Assembly: GCA_949152475.1 (NCBI GenBank)
Contig: OX424563.1
Location: 11,071,001-11,135,000, forward strand
Origin: Terebella lapidaria
Lineage: Eukaryota; Annelida; Polychaeta; Terebellida; Terebellidae
DNA: 64,000 nucleotides
Direction: 5' to 3'
Of this stretch, positions 12,680-26,900 are shown one piece after another. The first letter of the stretch is position 1. Each line of letters begins with the position of its first letter. The position numbers were made by a program, and so were the translations under genes. The notes under the pieces were generated by a model. That model was not told where the DNA came from, ran no database searches, and saw nothing but the letters and a program-made list of their open reading frames with translations.

Positions 12680-15600
12680 ATAATATATCTTGTTACACTA
12701 GATGAATTTCACGAAAGATGACGTGGTAGTTTGCCTTATTGTTACGTATGTCCCGACACACGATTTCTCTGGGTGAACAAAGTACGACAGCATTACACGT
12801 GAAGAAGTGAGTACTTTGCATATGTTGAAATGTCGTTTTGTGATGCATTGTCCGTCTATACCTGTCTGAACACCAGTCAATACCATGTGTGTATACGTGT
12901 GCATTATTGATGGAAACATGAGTTATGTAATCCCGTCACGATACTGATCCATACACGATGGTATCAGCCATCACGCCTATAATGTAACTACAATTCATTG
13001 CCTTATGTCATGCCAACAGTCAGGATATATGTGGCGTTACCATAGTTACAGCCTTGTACTGTAGTTACCGGAGCCCCTTTGGGGTAACACCCTCAAAACA
13101 TATATTTAATAAACAACGATGATGAATACACAATTCCCAACGCCACAATCAACTCTACAACGAAATCCAAATCCTGCACCAAAGTGGTTTCGACTGAGAC
13201 GCCATCTGTTGCTTTGCACTGCATCCGCTTCTGTTCATCAAAATTTATCAGATTCTATATTAATCCCTAGGGTGGAATCAGCAAGGCCAAGTGTGGCCTT
13301 TGCGACAGTGAACATATTGGAAAGTACTCTGGCTAAATGGAATCCCTCGTATGCTGCTTCATGAATCTCGATAAAAGGAAAATTGTGAGATGATAATTTT
13401 TGTCGAAACAATTCACCTCTAAAGACGTTTGCGTGCCTTCTTATTTATGACACTTAATTTAGTTCACAAAGTAGAACAAACTAGTAAAGAAAATATCTAC
13501 TTTAGTTTACAACCTATTGTCTCACCAACGACTATTGTCTGTACTTTAGGCTTATTATTCCGAGGCTTTTTGCAATTTGGCAAATATCCTGTCAAACCTC
13601 GCAGTGACAGTACACAGATCGAAACATTCGAACTTTGAGCGGCACGAGTTGCCTCGACACTGGATATTGGAAGTGACACTTACTAATGCTGATTAGATTT
13701 ATTCGTTTTTGCTAACTATAGCACTTTGACGAGAGGTGTCAATCAGTAAAATTTCACAGCTTCAGAGTGGAAGATGATTCGCTGCTTGTAATGTGGCAAA
13801 CCCTTGTTTGCACTCCACATAATACTGACTATGCTATATGTACTAATCACGACTATCTGTATTGACTGCAGTATGTAAGTATGTGCGGTATGTAACAAAC
13901 AAAGTATTTGAAAATTGATCAGATGACAACGAATATGTGACATGATGGGAGTGTAATATTTCTCTTTGCCCAGCGCCATTCCATACATAAGCTAATTTGT
14001 ATTGAGATTATTCAAGGTTGTTCCAGTTACCTAGTCGAAAGTATACTATCCGAACAAAAAGGCTCAATATAATTTAACCAGACATTGGCCTCCTCAGATA
14101 GAGCTCTGTTCCATAGATATTGAGCTGAATCTGCTGAGGTCATTCTCCGCTTTAGTGATAGGATAGGACCTTGTGACATCTACGAATAGGTTATGCAAGA
14201 ATTTCTATCAGGTTGGTAAGTAGTTCTACCGATAATCATAACATATTTTCATTATATTATTCCATCGAATGTAATTTATGACATATTCCTGATGATAAAT
14301 ACGATGCGTTTGGTATATATAAAAAAACATGTCTCAGTTTCGTACATATATCTAGATCCCCGACAAGTAGTTGGGCTTTGGCCATGCAATGTCTCTGAAT
14401 CCGGGGGATAGTGGCACCCTGGAACTGCGCTGTATAAGCTCAGGTGCAGAGCACACTTGTATATTTTATTTACCGATCCCATTTGCCCGGTCTATACATA
14501 GAACGTTGCTACTGGGTCAAGGTCTAAAACTGGACCAAGGGTGAACCTAATCATTCATGCTCCTTGTTTATCGACTTGAATATACCTACGATATAAACCA
14601 CCCTGTACAGATATACCAATCGACCTGACGATGTTTGTATATATAAACACTGTCAAAACAAACGGACAACAATTTTGTTTATTAAACATGTCTACCTTGT
14701 AGTCTTGAATCGTACAGGGTGGCCGTTCATGTATAATGTAATCAGAGAACCTGGCGAGAACCTATGTCTAGGACTCGGGAGAGAATATAAATTTTGACCG
14801 AATGTAGATACTGACATCGACAATAATTGGAAAGAAAAGATATCTGGACAATGTGGCATGAAAATGAATTGAACAAGAATGATATTTCTAACGATATCCT
14901 ACACGAGCCTCCTAATAAAACTCCACTTGTCAAATGGATAGAAACAGAAATGAATCCACTCCATGATGTGCATGCAAATGTTTCTAGACCACGATACAAT
15001 GCACACTGAAAGACACAGGAACGCGTATGCAATGTACAATGGTAATGTGAAACTATGGACTTTGTCTTCCCTGTAGCACTTAAGCGGTGCTCCTCGCTTC
15101 CCACACAAAGCTACATAGTATTCCAGAATGAATTTGCATACGACGTGAGGACACCATGTGACAGTCCATGTCGAATATGAGTCGCACTTCCTGAGTAGAA
15201 GGCTTCTCGTGCTGTTTCTCCTGTGTCCAACGTGAACATGTATCGTTCGTGCGATGCTGGTCGTGTTGTCAAGAGCTGTCCAAGACATGTACTGACGACT
15301 GTCGATAAATTCTTGGATGGAATATGTATATCACGTTTGCCCAGATAAATCTGCACCTAAGGACTGATACGCGAGTCACCTCCTACATCTACAGTTCGAT
15401 TCTACAGTAGACTAGGACTTGCTTGACATTAAGAAACACGAAACATGTAACGTGTGTAGTGTTGCATGTTATATCTTAGGTTTCATACTAGGATAACTAA
15501 TTATATGTATGAACGATCATTCTCTTATGAAGAATGTGATACCATATCCGTTTAATTGTCCGTTTGATTGTCTTATCTTTAATTGTCCATTTAATTGTAT

Positions 15601-16341
15601 CATCTTTTATTGTGCACACCTATCGCCCTTTTTTCACAATGTCAGTTTCTTCTCAACAACGGAAACCAAATGCTCTAATGAAATATGAGATGTATAAAAT
15701 ATGTACTGCCTGACAGGATTTCCATCACTGCTATTCGGTTTCGCCACGATTGCACGCCCCTCACTGCCTGGATCAACGGCTCCACGCCCCTGACATGTGT
15801 TACCACTGACCGGGGGTAATTTCCTGTTTTGGTGGACGACCGGTGTCTATTGATTCCCGATCGAGCGTCCAACAAAAAGCACTCTGTGACTCCAGTGTGT
15901 GAAGGGGGATTCCGTCCATACAAAAGTCATCGGAATCTTGGCCATGAAAGTGCTAATCATACAAATAGGAGGGAACTATCAAAGTGTGAGGGAGTATCAA
16001 AGATGTTTGGCTACATGGCTGGTTACTGATATTGTAACGTACTTGATCTTCAGTATTTCACTGTATAGGTTGATGTGAACTAAAACTGAGATGTGCATAT
16101 CAGTAAGCAAGATGTACATTGCAAAGTGCCAACGAATGAATGTATTCACCAAGTTATACTTGTATGAACAATACTCATATATAGTAGATCCTTAGTTTCT
16201 GTTCATTTTACATCGATAACTCTTTACTGGTAAAGTTCACCAATCCATTGACGCACGTATACAAATAAAATACATGCATCAAATAAACCGACCCCGGGGA
16301 AGCCATGTACACGTAGGTTTTGCCAATATTGTCGCGATGCT
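12680..16341 (+). repeat. array unit A (type 1)
   Basis: First of four head-to-tail units. It begins at the ATAATATATCTTGTTAC word and ends at the same fused junction (CGCGATGCT joined to TATAATATATC) that ends B and C. Like C, it lacks a segment of about 240 bases found in B, D and E just after the CCGGAGCCCCTTTGG word. Like C, it has the GCGCCATTCC variant near 13,970. Short frames inside it are not kept in frame between copies. Function unknown; probably non-coding. Confidence 0.9.
15541..15612. repeat. 27-base dimeric minisatellite with TTTAATTGT words
   Basis: Five iterations of a TTTAATTGT-like word occur with alternating 12- and 15-base spacing, giving a 27-base dimer. The same cluster recurs in B (near 19,438), C (near 23,118), D (near 27,548) and, inverted, in A0 (near 9,680). 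TAATTG is a common homeodomain recognition core, so a binding role is possible, but an AT-rich minisatellite is the simpler reading. Confidence 0.75.
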
Positions 16342-19300
16342 TATAATATATCTTGTTACTCCAGATGAATTTCATGAAAGATGACGTGGTAGTTCTGCCT
16401 TGTTGTTACGTTGTTATGTCCCGACACACGACTTGTTTGGGTGAACGAAGTACAACAGTATTACACGTGAAAAAGTGAGTACTTTGCATTTGTTAGAATG
16501 TCGTATTGTGATGCATTGTCCGTTTATACCTGTGTGAACACCGGTCATTACCAGTCATACATGTGCATTATTGATGGAAACATGAGCTATGTAATCCCGT
16601 CACGATACTGATCCATACACGTTGGTATCAGCCATCACGGCCGATAATGTAACTACAATTCATTGCCTCATGTCATGCCAACAGTCAGGATATGTGACGT
16701 TACCATAGTTACAACCTTGTACTGTAATTACCGGAGCCCCTTTGGGATAAGAGATTCATCGGCAAATCATGGATAATTAGTTTGTTTTCCAACTATTTAG
16801 TGCCAGATTGATGTTTTACTAGCCATAATACTTGTTTCTTTCATATGGATACGACATGAATTGCAGATACATGTATATGTACTGATAGATGTACGTATGT
16901 ACAATATACAAGGATGATTACATAACCAACTTGCTAATTTATGAGTTTCTTTTTTTTTCTAGTATTGCAGACACAACACCATCAAAACATATATTCAATA
17001 AACAACGATGATGAATAAACACTTCCCAACGCCACAATCCACTCTACAACGAAATCCAAATCCTGCACCAAAGTGGTTTCGACTGAGACGCCATCTGTTG
17101 CTTTGCACTGCATCCGCTTCTATTCATCAAAATTTATCAGATTCTATATTAATCCCTTGGGTGAAATCAGCAAGGCCAAGTGTGGCCTTTGCGACAGTCA
17201 AAATATTGGAAAGTACTCTTGTTAAATGGAATCCTTCGTATGCTGCTTCATGAATCTCGATAAAAGGAAAATTGTGAGATGATAATTTTCGTCGAAACAA
17301 TTCACCTCTAAAGACGTTTGCGTTCCTTCTTGTTTTTGACACTAATTTAGTTTACAAAGTAGAACAAATTAGTAAAGAAAATACCTACATTAATTCACAA
17401 CCTATTGTCTCACCAACGACTATTGTCTGTACTTCAGGCTTATTATTCCGAGGCTTTTTGCAATTTGGCAAATATCCTGTCAAACCTCGCAGTGACAGTA
17501 CACAGATCGAAACATTCGAACTCTGAGCGGCACAAGTTGCCTCGACACTGGATATTGGAAGTGACACTTACGTATGCTGATTAGATTTATTCGTTTTTGC
17601 TAACTATAGCACTATGCCGAGAGGTGTCAATCAGTAAAATTTCACAACTTCAGAATGGAAGATGATTTGCTGCTTGTAATGTGGCAAACCCTTATTTACA
17701 CTCCACATAATACTGACTATGCTATATGTACTAATCACAACTATCTGTATTGACTGCAGTATGTAAGTATGTGCAGTATGTAACAAATATTGTAAAATTG
17801 ATCAGATGACAACAAATACGCGACAAGATAATATTTCACTTTGCCCAGCACCATTCTGCTGATTCCATGGTGTGATGTCGAATGTACATAGTATTTGTAT
17901 TGAGATTATTCAAGGATGTTCCAGTCCCTAGTCGAAAGTCTACTACCCGAACAAAGAGGCTCAATATAATTGTACCAGACATTGGCCTTCTCAGATAGCG
18001 CTCTGTTCCATAGATATTGAGCTGAATCTGCTGAGTTCATTTTCCGCTTTAGTGATAGGATAGGACCTTGTGACATCTACGAATAGGTTATGCAAGAATT
18101 TCTATCAGGTTGGTAAGTAGTTCTACCGATAATCATAACATATTTTCATTATATTATTCCATCGAATGTAATTTATGACATATTGCTGATGGTAAATACG
18201 ATGCGTGTGGGATATATAAAAAAACATGTCTCAGTTTCGTACATATATCTAGATCCCCGACAAGTAGTTGGGCTTCGGCCATGCAATGTCTCTGAATCCT
18301 GGGGATAGTGGCACCCTGGAACTGCGCTGTATAAGCTCAGGTGCAGAGCACACGTGTATATTTTATTTACCGATCCCATTTGCCCGGTCTATACATAGAA
18401 CGTGGCTACTGGGTCAAGGTCTAAAACTGGACCAAGGGTAAACCTAATCATTCATGCTCCTTGTTTATCGACTTGAATATACCTACGATATAAACCACCC
18501 TGTACAGATATACCAATCGACCTGACGATGTTTGTATATATAAACACTGTCAAAACAAACGGACAACAATTTTGTTTATTAAACAGAGAACCTGGCGAGA
18601 ACCTATGCTTAGGACTCGGAAGAGAATATAAATTTTGACTGAATGTAGATACTGACATCGACAATAAATTGAAAAGAAAAGATATCTGGACAATGTGAAA
18701 TGAAAATGAATTGAACAAGAATGATATTTCTAACGATATCCTACATGAGCCTCCTAATAAAACTCCACTTGTCAAATGGATAAAAACATAAACGAATCCA
18801 CTCCATGATGTGCATGCAAATGTTTCTAGACCACAATACAGTGCACGCTGAAAGACACAGGTACTTGAATGCAATGTACAACGGTAACGTGAAACTATGG
18901 ACTTTGTCTTCCCTGTATCACCACAAAAACTGTGCTCCACCCTTCCCACACAAATCTACACAGTACTCCAGAATGAATTTGCATACGACGTGAGGACACC
19001 ATGTGACAGTCCATGTCGAATATGAGTCGCACTTCCTGACATGTCCTGGGACAAAAAAAACATGAACTGAACATGGACACAAGAGTAGAAGGCTTCTCGT
19101 GCTGTTTCTCCTGTGTCCAACGTGAACATGTATCGTTCGTGCGATGCTGGTCGTGTTGTCAAGAGCTGTCCAAGACATGTACTGATGAATGTCGATAAAT
19201 TCTTGGATGGAATATGTATATCACGTTCGCCCAGATAAATCTGCACCTAAGGACTGATACGCGAGTAACCTCCCACATCTACAGTTCGATTCTACAGTAG

Positions 19301-20230
19301 ACTAGGACTTGCTTGACATTAAGAAACACGAAACATGTAACGTGTGTAGTGTTGCATGTTATATCTTAGGTTTCATACTAGGATAACTAATTATATGTAT
19401 GAACGATCATTCTCTTATGAAGAATGTGATACCATATCCGTTTAATTGTCCGTTTGATTGTCTTATCTTTAATTGTCCATTTAATTATATCATCTTTAAT
19501 TGTGCACACCTATCGCACTTTTTTCACAAAGTCAGTTTCTTCTCAACAACGGAAACCAAATGCTCTAATGAATTATGAGATGTATAAAATATGTACTGCC
19601 TGACAGGGTTTCCATTACTGCTATTCGGTTTCGCCATGATTGCACGCCCCTCACTGCCTGGATCAACGGCTCCACGCCCCTGACATGTGTTACCACTGAC
19701 CGGGGATAATTTCCTGTTTTTGTGGACGACCGGTGTCTATTGATTCCCGATCGAGCGTCCAACAAAAAGCACTCTGTGACTCCAGTGTGTGAAGAGGGAT
19801 TCCGTCCATACAAAAGTCATCGGAATCTTGGCCATGAAAGTGCTAATCATACAAATAGGAGGGAACTATCAAAGTGTGAGGGAGTATCAAAGTTATAAGG
19901 CTACATGGCTGGTTACTGATATTGTAACGTACTTGATCTTCAGTATTTCATCGTATAGGTTGATTTGTACTAAAACTGAGATGTACATTTCAGTAAGCAA
20001 GATGTACATTGCAAAGTGCCAACGAATGAATGTATTCACCAAAATATACTTGTATGAACAATACTCATATATAGTATCGCCTTAGTTTCTGTTCATTTTA
20101 CATCATAACTGTTTACTGGTAAAGTTCACCAATCCACTGACGCACGTATACAAATAAAATACATGTATCAAATAAACCGACCTCGGGGAAGCCATGTACA
20201 CGTAGGTTTTGCCAATATTGTCGCGATGCT
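16342..20230 (+). repeat. array unit B (type 2)
   Basis: Second head-to-tail unit. It carries the extra segment of about 240 bases at 16,749-16,985 and the CAGCACCATTCTGCTG variant near 17,845, both shared with D and not with A or C. It has lost about 80 bases near 18,585 that A, C and D retain. Its right third is nearly identical to A and C. Non-coding as far as can be seen. Confidence 0.9.
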
Positions 20231-23200
20231 TATAATATATCTTGTTACTCCAGATGAAAGATGACGTGGTAGTTCTGCCTTGTTGTTACGTTGTTTTGTC
20301 CCGACACACGATTTGTTTGGGTGAACGAAGTACAACAGTATTACACGTGAAAAATTGAGTAATCTGCATTTGTTAAAATGTCGTTTTGTGATGCATTGTC
20401 CGTCTATACCTGTGTGAACACCAGTCATTACCATGTGTGTATACGTGTGCATTATTGATGGAAACATGAGCTATGTAATTCCGTCACGATACTGATCCAT
20501 ACACGATGGTATCAGCCATCACGGCCGATAATGTAACTACAATTCATTGCCTTACGTCATGCCAACAGTCAGGATATATGTGACGTTACCATAGTTACAG
20601 CCTTGTACTGTAGTTACCGGAGCCCCTTTGGGGTAACACCATCAAAACATATATTTAATAAACAACGATGATGAATACACAATTCCCAACGCCACAATCA
20701 ACTCTACAACGAAATCCAAATCCTGCACCAAAGTGGTTTCGACTGAGACACCATCTGTTGCTTTGCACTGCATCCGCTTCTATTCATCAAAATTTATCAG
20801 ATTCTATATTAATCCCTTGGTGAAATCAGCAAGGCCAAGTGTGGCCTTTGTGACAGTGAACATATTGGAAAGTACTCTGGCTAAATGGAATCCCTCGTAT
20901 GCTGCTTCATGAATCTCGATAAAAGGAAAATTGTGAGATGATAATTTTTGTCGAAACAATTCACCTCTAAAGACGTTTGCGTGCCTTCTTGTTTATGACA
21001 CTTAATTCAGTTCACAAAGTAGAACAAATTGGTAAAGAAAATACCTACGTTAGTTTACAACCTATTGTCTCACCAACGACTATTGTCTGTACTTTAGGCT
21101 TATTATTCCGAGGCTTTTTGCAATTTGGCAAATATCCTGTCAAACCTCGCAGTGACAGTACACAGATCGAAACATTCGAACTTTGAGCGGCACGAGTTGC
21201 CTCGACACTGGATATTGGAAGTGACACTTACTAATGCTGATTAGATTTATTCGTTTTTGCTAACTATAGCACTTTGACGAGAGGTGTCAATCAGTAAAAT
21301 TTCACAGCTTCAGAGTGGAAGATGATTCGCTGCTTGTAATGTGGCAAATCCTCGTTTGCACTTCACACACTACTGAGTACTAATCACAACTGTCTGTATT
21401 GACTGCAGTATGTAAGTATATATTCGCGGTTTGTAACAAACAAAGTATTGGAAAATTGATCAGATGACAACAAATATGTGACATGACGAAAGTGTAATAT
21501 TTCAGTTTGCCCAGCGCCATTCCATGGTGTGACGTCGAATGTTGAGAATATTCAAGGTTGTTCCAGTCCCTAGTCGAAAGTCTACTACCCGAATATAATT
21601 GTACGAGACATTGGCCTTCTCAGATAGAGATATGTTCCATAGATATTGGGCTGAATCTGCTGAGTTTATTCTCCGCTTTAGTGAAAGGATAGGACCTTGT
21701 GGCATCTAAACATAGTTTATGCAAGAACTTCTATCAGCTTGGTAAGGGGTTCTACCGATAATCATAACATATTTATATTATATAATCGAATGTAATTTAT
21801 GACATATTGCTGATGATAAATACGATGCGTGTGGTATATTTCATAACCCATGTCTCAGTTTTGGGAAATTCACTCATGAGCGATGTATATCAGTTTCGTG
21901 CATGTATCTGAATCCCCGGCGAGTAGTTGGGCTTTGGCTATGCAATGTCTCTGAATCCGAGGAGATTGGCACCGTGTGCACAGCGCTGTATGAGCTCAGC
22001 TGTAGAGCACACGTGTATATTTTATTTACCGATCCCATTTGCCCGGTCTATACATAGAGCGTAGCTACTGGGTCAAGGTCTAAAACTGGACCAAGGATAA
22101 GCCGCATCATTCATGCCCCTTGTTTATCGACTTGAATATACGCATGATATAAACAGCCCTCATTCAATGTCATGTATTGTACTGTACATATATACCAATC
22201 AACCTGACGATGTATTTTAAAACAAACGGGAAACGATTCTGTTTATTAAACATGTATCCCTTTTAGTTTTGAATCGTACAGGGTGGTTGTTCATGTATGA
22301 GGTGATCAGAGAACATGGCAAGAACCCATGCTTAGGACTCGGAAGAGAATATAAATTTTGACTGAATATATACTGACATCGACAATGATTTGAAAAGAAC
22401 AGATATATGAACAATGTGGAATGAAAATAAATTGAAGAATGATATTGTCAAATGGATAAAAACATAAATGAATCCACTCCATGATGTGCATGCAATGTTT
22501 CTAGACCACAATGCAATGCACGCTGAAAGACACAGGTACTTGTATGCAATATACAGTGGTAACATGAAACTATGGACTTTGTCTCTCTTGGAGCACTTCA
22601 TAAGCGGTGCTCCACGCTTCCCACACAAAGCTACACAGTATTCCAGAATGAATTTGCATACGGCGTGAGGACACCATGTTACAGTCCATGTCGAATATGA
22701 GTCGCACTTCCTGACATGTCTTGGGACAAAAGAACATGAACTGAATGAACATGGACACGAGAGTAGAAGGCTTCTCATGCTGTTTCTCCTGTGTCCAACG
22801 TGACATGTATTGTTCGTGCGATGCTGGTCGTGTTTGTCAAGAGCTGTCCAAGACATGTACTGATGACTGTCGATATATTCTTGGATGGAATATGTATATC
22901 ACGTTCGCCCAGATAAATCTGCACCAAATGACTGATACGCGAGTCACCTCCTACATCTACAGTTCGATCCTACAGTAGACTAGAACTTGCTTGACATTAA
23001 GAAACACGAAACATGTAACGTGTGTAGTGTTGCATGTTATATCTTAGGTTTCATACTAGGATAACTAATTATATGTATGAACGATCATTCTCTTATGAAG
23101 AATGTGATACCATATCCGTTTAATTGTCCGTTTGATTGTCTTATCTTTAATTGTCCATTTAATTATATCATCTTTAATTGTGCACACCTATCGCACTTTT

Positions 23201-23909
23201 TTCACAAAGTCAGTTTCTTCTCAACAACGGAAACCAAATGCTCTAATGAAATATGAGATGTATAAAATATGTACTGCCTGACAGGGTTTCCATTACTGCT
23301 ATTCGGTTTCGCCATGATTGCACGCCCCTCACTGTCTGGATCAACGGCTCCACGCCCCTGACATGTGCTACCACTGACCGGGGATAATTTCCTGTTTTGG
23401 TGGACGACCGGTGTCTATTGATTCCCGATCGAGCGTCCAACAAAAAACACTCTGTGACTCCAGTGTGTGAAGAGGGATTCCGTCCATACAAAAGTCATCG
23501 GAATCTTGGCCATAAAAGTGCTAATCATACGAATAGGAGGGAATTATCAAAGTGTGAGGGAGTATCAAAGGTGTCTGGCTACATGGCTGGTTACTGATAT
23601 TGTAACGTACTTGATCTTCAGTATTTCACTGTATAGGTTGATGTGAACTAAAACTGAGATGTGCATATCAGTAAGCAAGATGTACATTGCAAAGTGCCAA
23701 CGAATGAATGTATTCACCAAGTTATACTTGTATGAACAATACTCATATATAGTAGATCCTTAGTTTCTGTTCATTTTACATCGATAACTCTTTCCTGGTA
23801 AAGTTCACCAATCCATTGACGCACGTACACAAATAAAATACATGCATCAAATAAACCGACCCCGGGGAAGCCATGTACACGTAGGTTTTGCCAATATTGT
23901 CGCGATGCT
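20231..23909 (+). repeat. array unit C (type 1)
   Basis: Third unit, most like A at the left (the segment of about 240 bases is absent; GCGCCATTCC variant). Relative to the others it has many small indels in its middle (21,400-22,450). The junction with D is the same fused word as A/B and B/C. Non-coding as far as can be seen. Confidence 0.9.
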
Positions 23910-26900
23910 TATAATATATCTTGTTACTCCAGATGAATTTCATGAAAGATGACGTGGTAGTTCTGCCTTGTTGTTACGTTGTTATGTCCCGACACACGAC
24001 TTGTTTGGGTGAACGAAGTACAACAGTATTACACGTGAAAAAGTGAGTACTTTGCATTTGTTAGAATGTCGTATTGTGATGCATTGTCCGTTTATACCTG
24101 TGTGAACACCGGTCATTACCAGTCATACATGTGCATTATTGATGGAAACATGAGCTATGTAATCCCGTCACGATACTGATCCATACACGATGGTATCAGC
24201 CATCACGGCCGATAATGTAACTACAATCCATTGCCTCATGTCATGCCACCAGTCAGGATATATGTGACGTTACCATAGTTACAACCTTGTACTGTAATTA
24301 CCGGAGCCCCTTTGGGATAAGAGATTCATCGGCAAATCATGGATAATTAGTTTGTTTTCCAAACTATTTAGTGCCAGATTGATGTTTTACTAGCCATAAT
24401 ACTTGTTTCTTTCATATGGAAACGACATGAATTGCAGATACATGTATATGTACTGATAGATGTACGTATGTTCAATATACAAGGATGATTACATAACCAA
24501 CTTGCTAATTTATTAGTTTCTTTTTTTTTCTAGTATTGCAGACACAACACCATCAAAACATATATTCAATAAACAACGATGATGAATAAACACTTCCCAA
24601 CGCCACAATCCACTCTACAACGAAATCCAAATCCTGCACCAAAGTGGTTTCGACTGAGACGCCATCTGTTGCTTTTCACTGCATTCGCTTCTATTCATCA
24701 AAATTTATCAGATTCTATATTAATCCCTCGGGTGGAATTAGCAAGGCCAAGTGTGGCCTTTGCGACAATGAACATATTGGAAAGTACTCTGGCTAAATGG
24801 AATCTCTCGTATGCTGCTTCATGAATCTCGATAAAAGGAAAATTGTGAGATGATAATTTTTGTGGAATCAATTCACCTCTAATGACTTCGCGTGCCTTCT
24901 TGTTTATGACACTTAATTTAGTTTACAAAGTAGAACAAATTAGTAAAGAAAATACCTACTTTAGTTTAAAACCTATTGTCTGTACTTTAGGCTTATTATT
25001 CCGAGGCTTTTTGCAATTTGGCAAATATCCTGTCAAACCTCGCAGTGACAGTACACAGATCGAAACATTCGAACTCTGAGCGGCACGAGTTGCCTCGACA
25101 CTGGATATTAGAAGTGGCACTTACTAATGCTGATTAGATTTATTCGTTTTTGCTAACTATAGCACTATGCCGAGAGGTGTCAATCAGTAAACTTTCACAA
25201 CTTCAGAATGGAAGATGATTCGCTGCCTGTAATGTGACAAACCCTTGTTTGCACTCCACATAATACTGACTATGCTATATGTACTAATCACAACTATCTG
25301 TATTGACTGCAGTATGTAAGTATGTGCAGTATGTAACAAATATTGTAAAATTGATCAGATGACAACAAATACGCGACAAGATAATATTTCACTTTGCCCA
25401 GCACCATTCTGCTGATTCCATGGTGTGATGTCGAATGTACATAGTATTTGTATTGAGATTATTCAAGGATGTTCCAGTCCCTAGTCGAAAGTCTACTACC
25501 CGAACAAATAGGCTCAATATAATTGTACCAGACATTGGCCTTCTCAGATAGCGCTCTGTTCCATAGATATTGAGCTGAAACTGCTGAGTTCATTTTCCGC
25601 TTTTGTGATAGGATAGGACCTTGTGACATCTACAAATAGGTTATGCAAGAATTTCTATCAGGTTGGTAAGTAGTTCTACCGATAATCATAACATATTTTC
25701 ATTATATTATTCCATCGAATGTAATTTATGACATATTGCTGATGATAAATACGATGCGTGTGGGATATATACACAAAACATGTCTCAGTTTTGTACATAT
25801 ATCTAGATCCCCGACAAGTAGTTGGGCTTTGGCCATGCAATGTCTCTGAATCCGGGGGATAGTGGCACCCTGGAACTGCGCTGTATGAGCTCAGGTGCAG
25901 AGCACACGTGTATATTTTATTTACTGATCCCATTTGCCCGGTCTATACATAGAACGTTGCTACTGGGTCAAGGTCTAAAACTGGACCAAGGGTAAACCTA
26001 ATCATTCATGCTCCTTGTTTATCGACTTGAATATACCTACGATATAAACCACCCTGTACAGATATATCAATCTACCTGACGATGTTTGTATATATAAACA
26101 CTGTCAAAACAAACGGACAACAATTATGTTTATTAAACATGTCTACCTTGTAGTCTTGAATCGTACAGGGCGGTCGTTCATGTATAATGTAATCAGAGAA
26201 CCTGGCGAGAACCTATGTCTAGGACTCGGGAGAGAATATACATTTTGACTGAATGTAGATACTGACATCGACAATGAATTGAAAAGAAAAGATATCTGGA
26301 CTATATAACAATAACGATGGTTCGCCAATGTCTGAATGGCGTCCAATGACCCAAGGTGGGCCTTCAAACCGCCACACCGCCTGGCAAACCATCGTTATTA
26401 CAATTATTATCATTTTCATAGTCTGACTAGAACTTGAAACACTTGATAAGGACAGTAAACCTGTGTAGCATTTGACGGACGACTCAATTTTGCATTCCGA
26501 TTGCTCTGATTCTCACTCTGGTCATAGCACACTCCTTCCGACGCACTATTATAACGTATCTATCATAAATAAAGTTGCAAATAAAGAAAACAGTCGTTTG
26601 GACTAGTTTCACAAGACGCGGGCGTCGAATGAAAGACGCTGGCGTCGAATGAAGAGCAGTTTCATTCGAGGCCCGCGTCTTGTGTTGGGTAGCCGAAAAC
26701 GTTATTTGATGTCATCGGTTGCGTGAATGACATGCGTGTATTGTTTTGTGAATGGACAGTAGCGCCCGCAAAAATGATAATAATGTGAAATGAAAATAAA
26801 TTGAACAAGAATGATATTTCTAACGATATACTACGTGAGCCTCCTAATAAACTCCACTTGTCAAACGGTTAGAAACATGAATGAATCAACACCATGATGT

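Noticed and set aside
13119-13364. 81-codon frame (starting MMN) present in units A, B and D
   Set aside because: About a dozen of the differences between the three copies change the amino acid and only about two are silent. In unit C the frame is shifted, and E has no intact version. This is what unconstrained sequence looks like, so I do not call it a gene.
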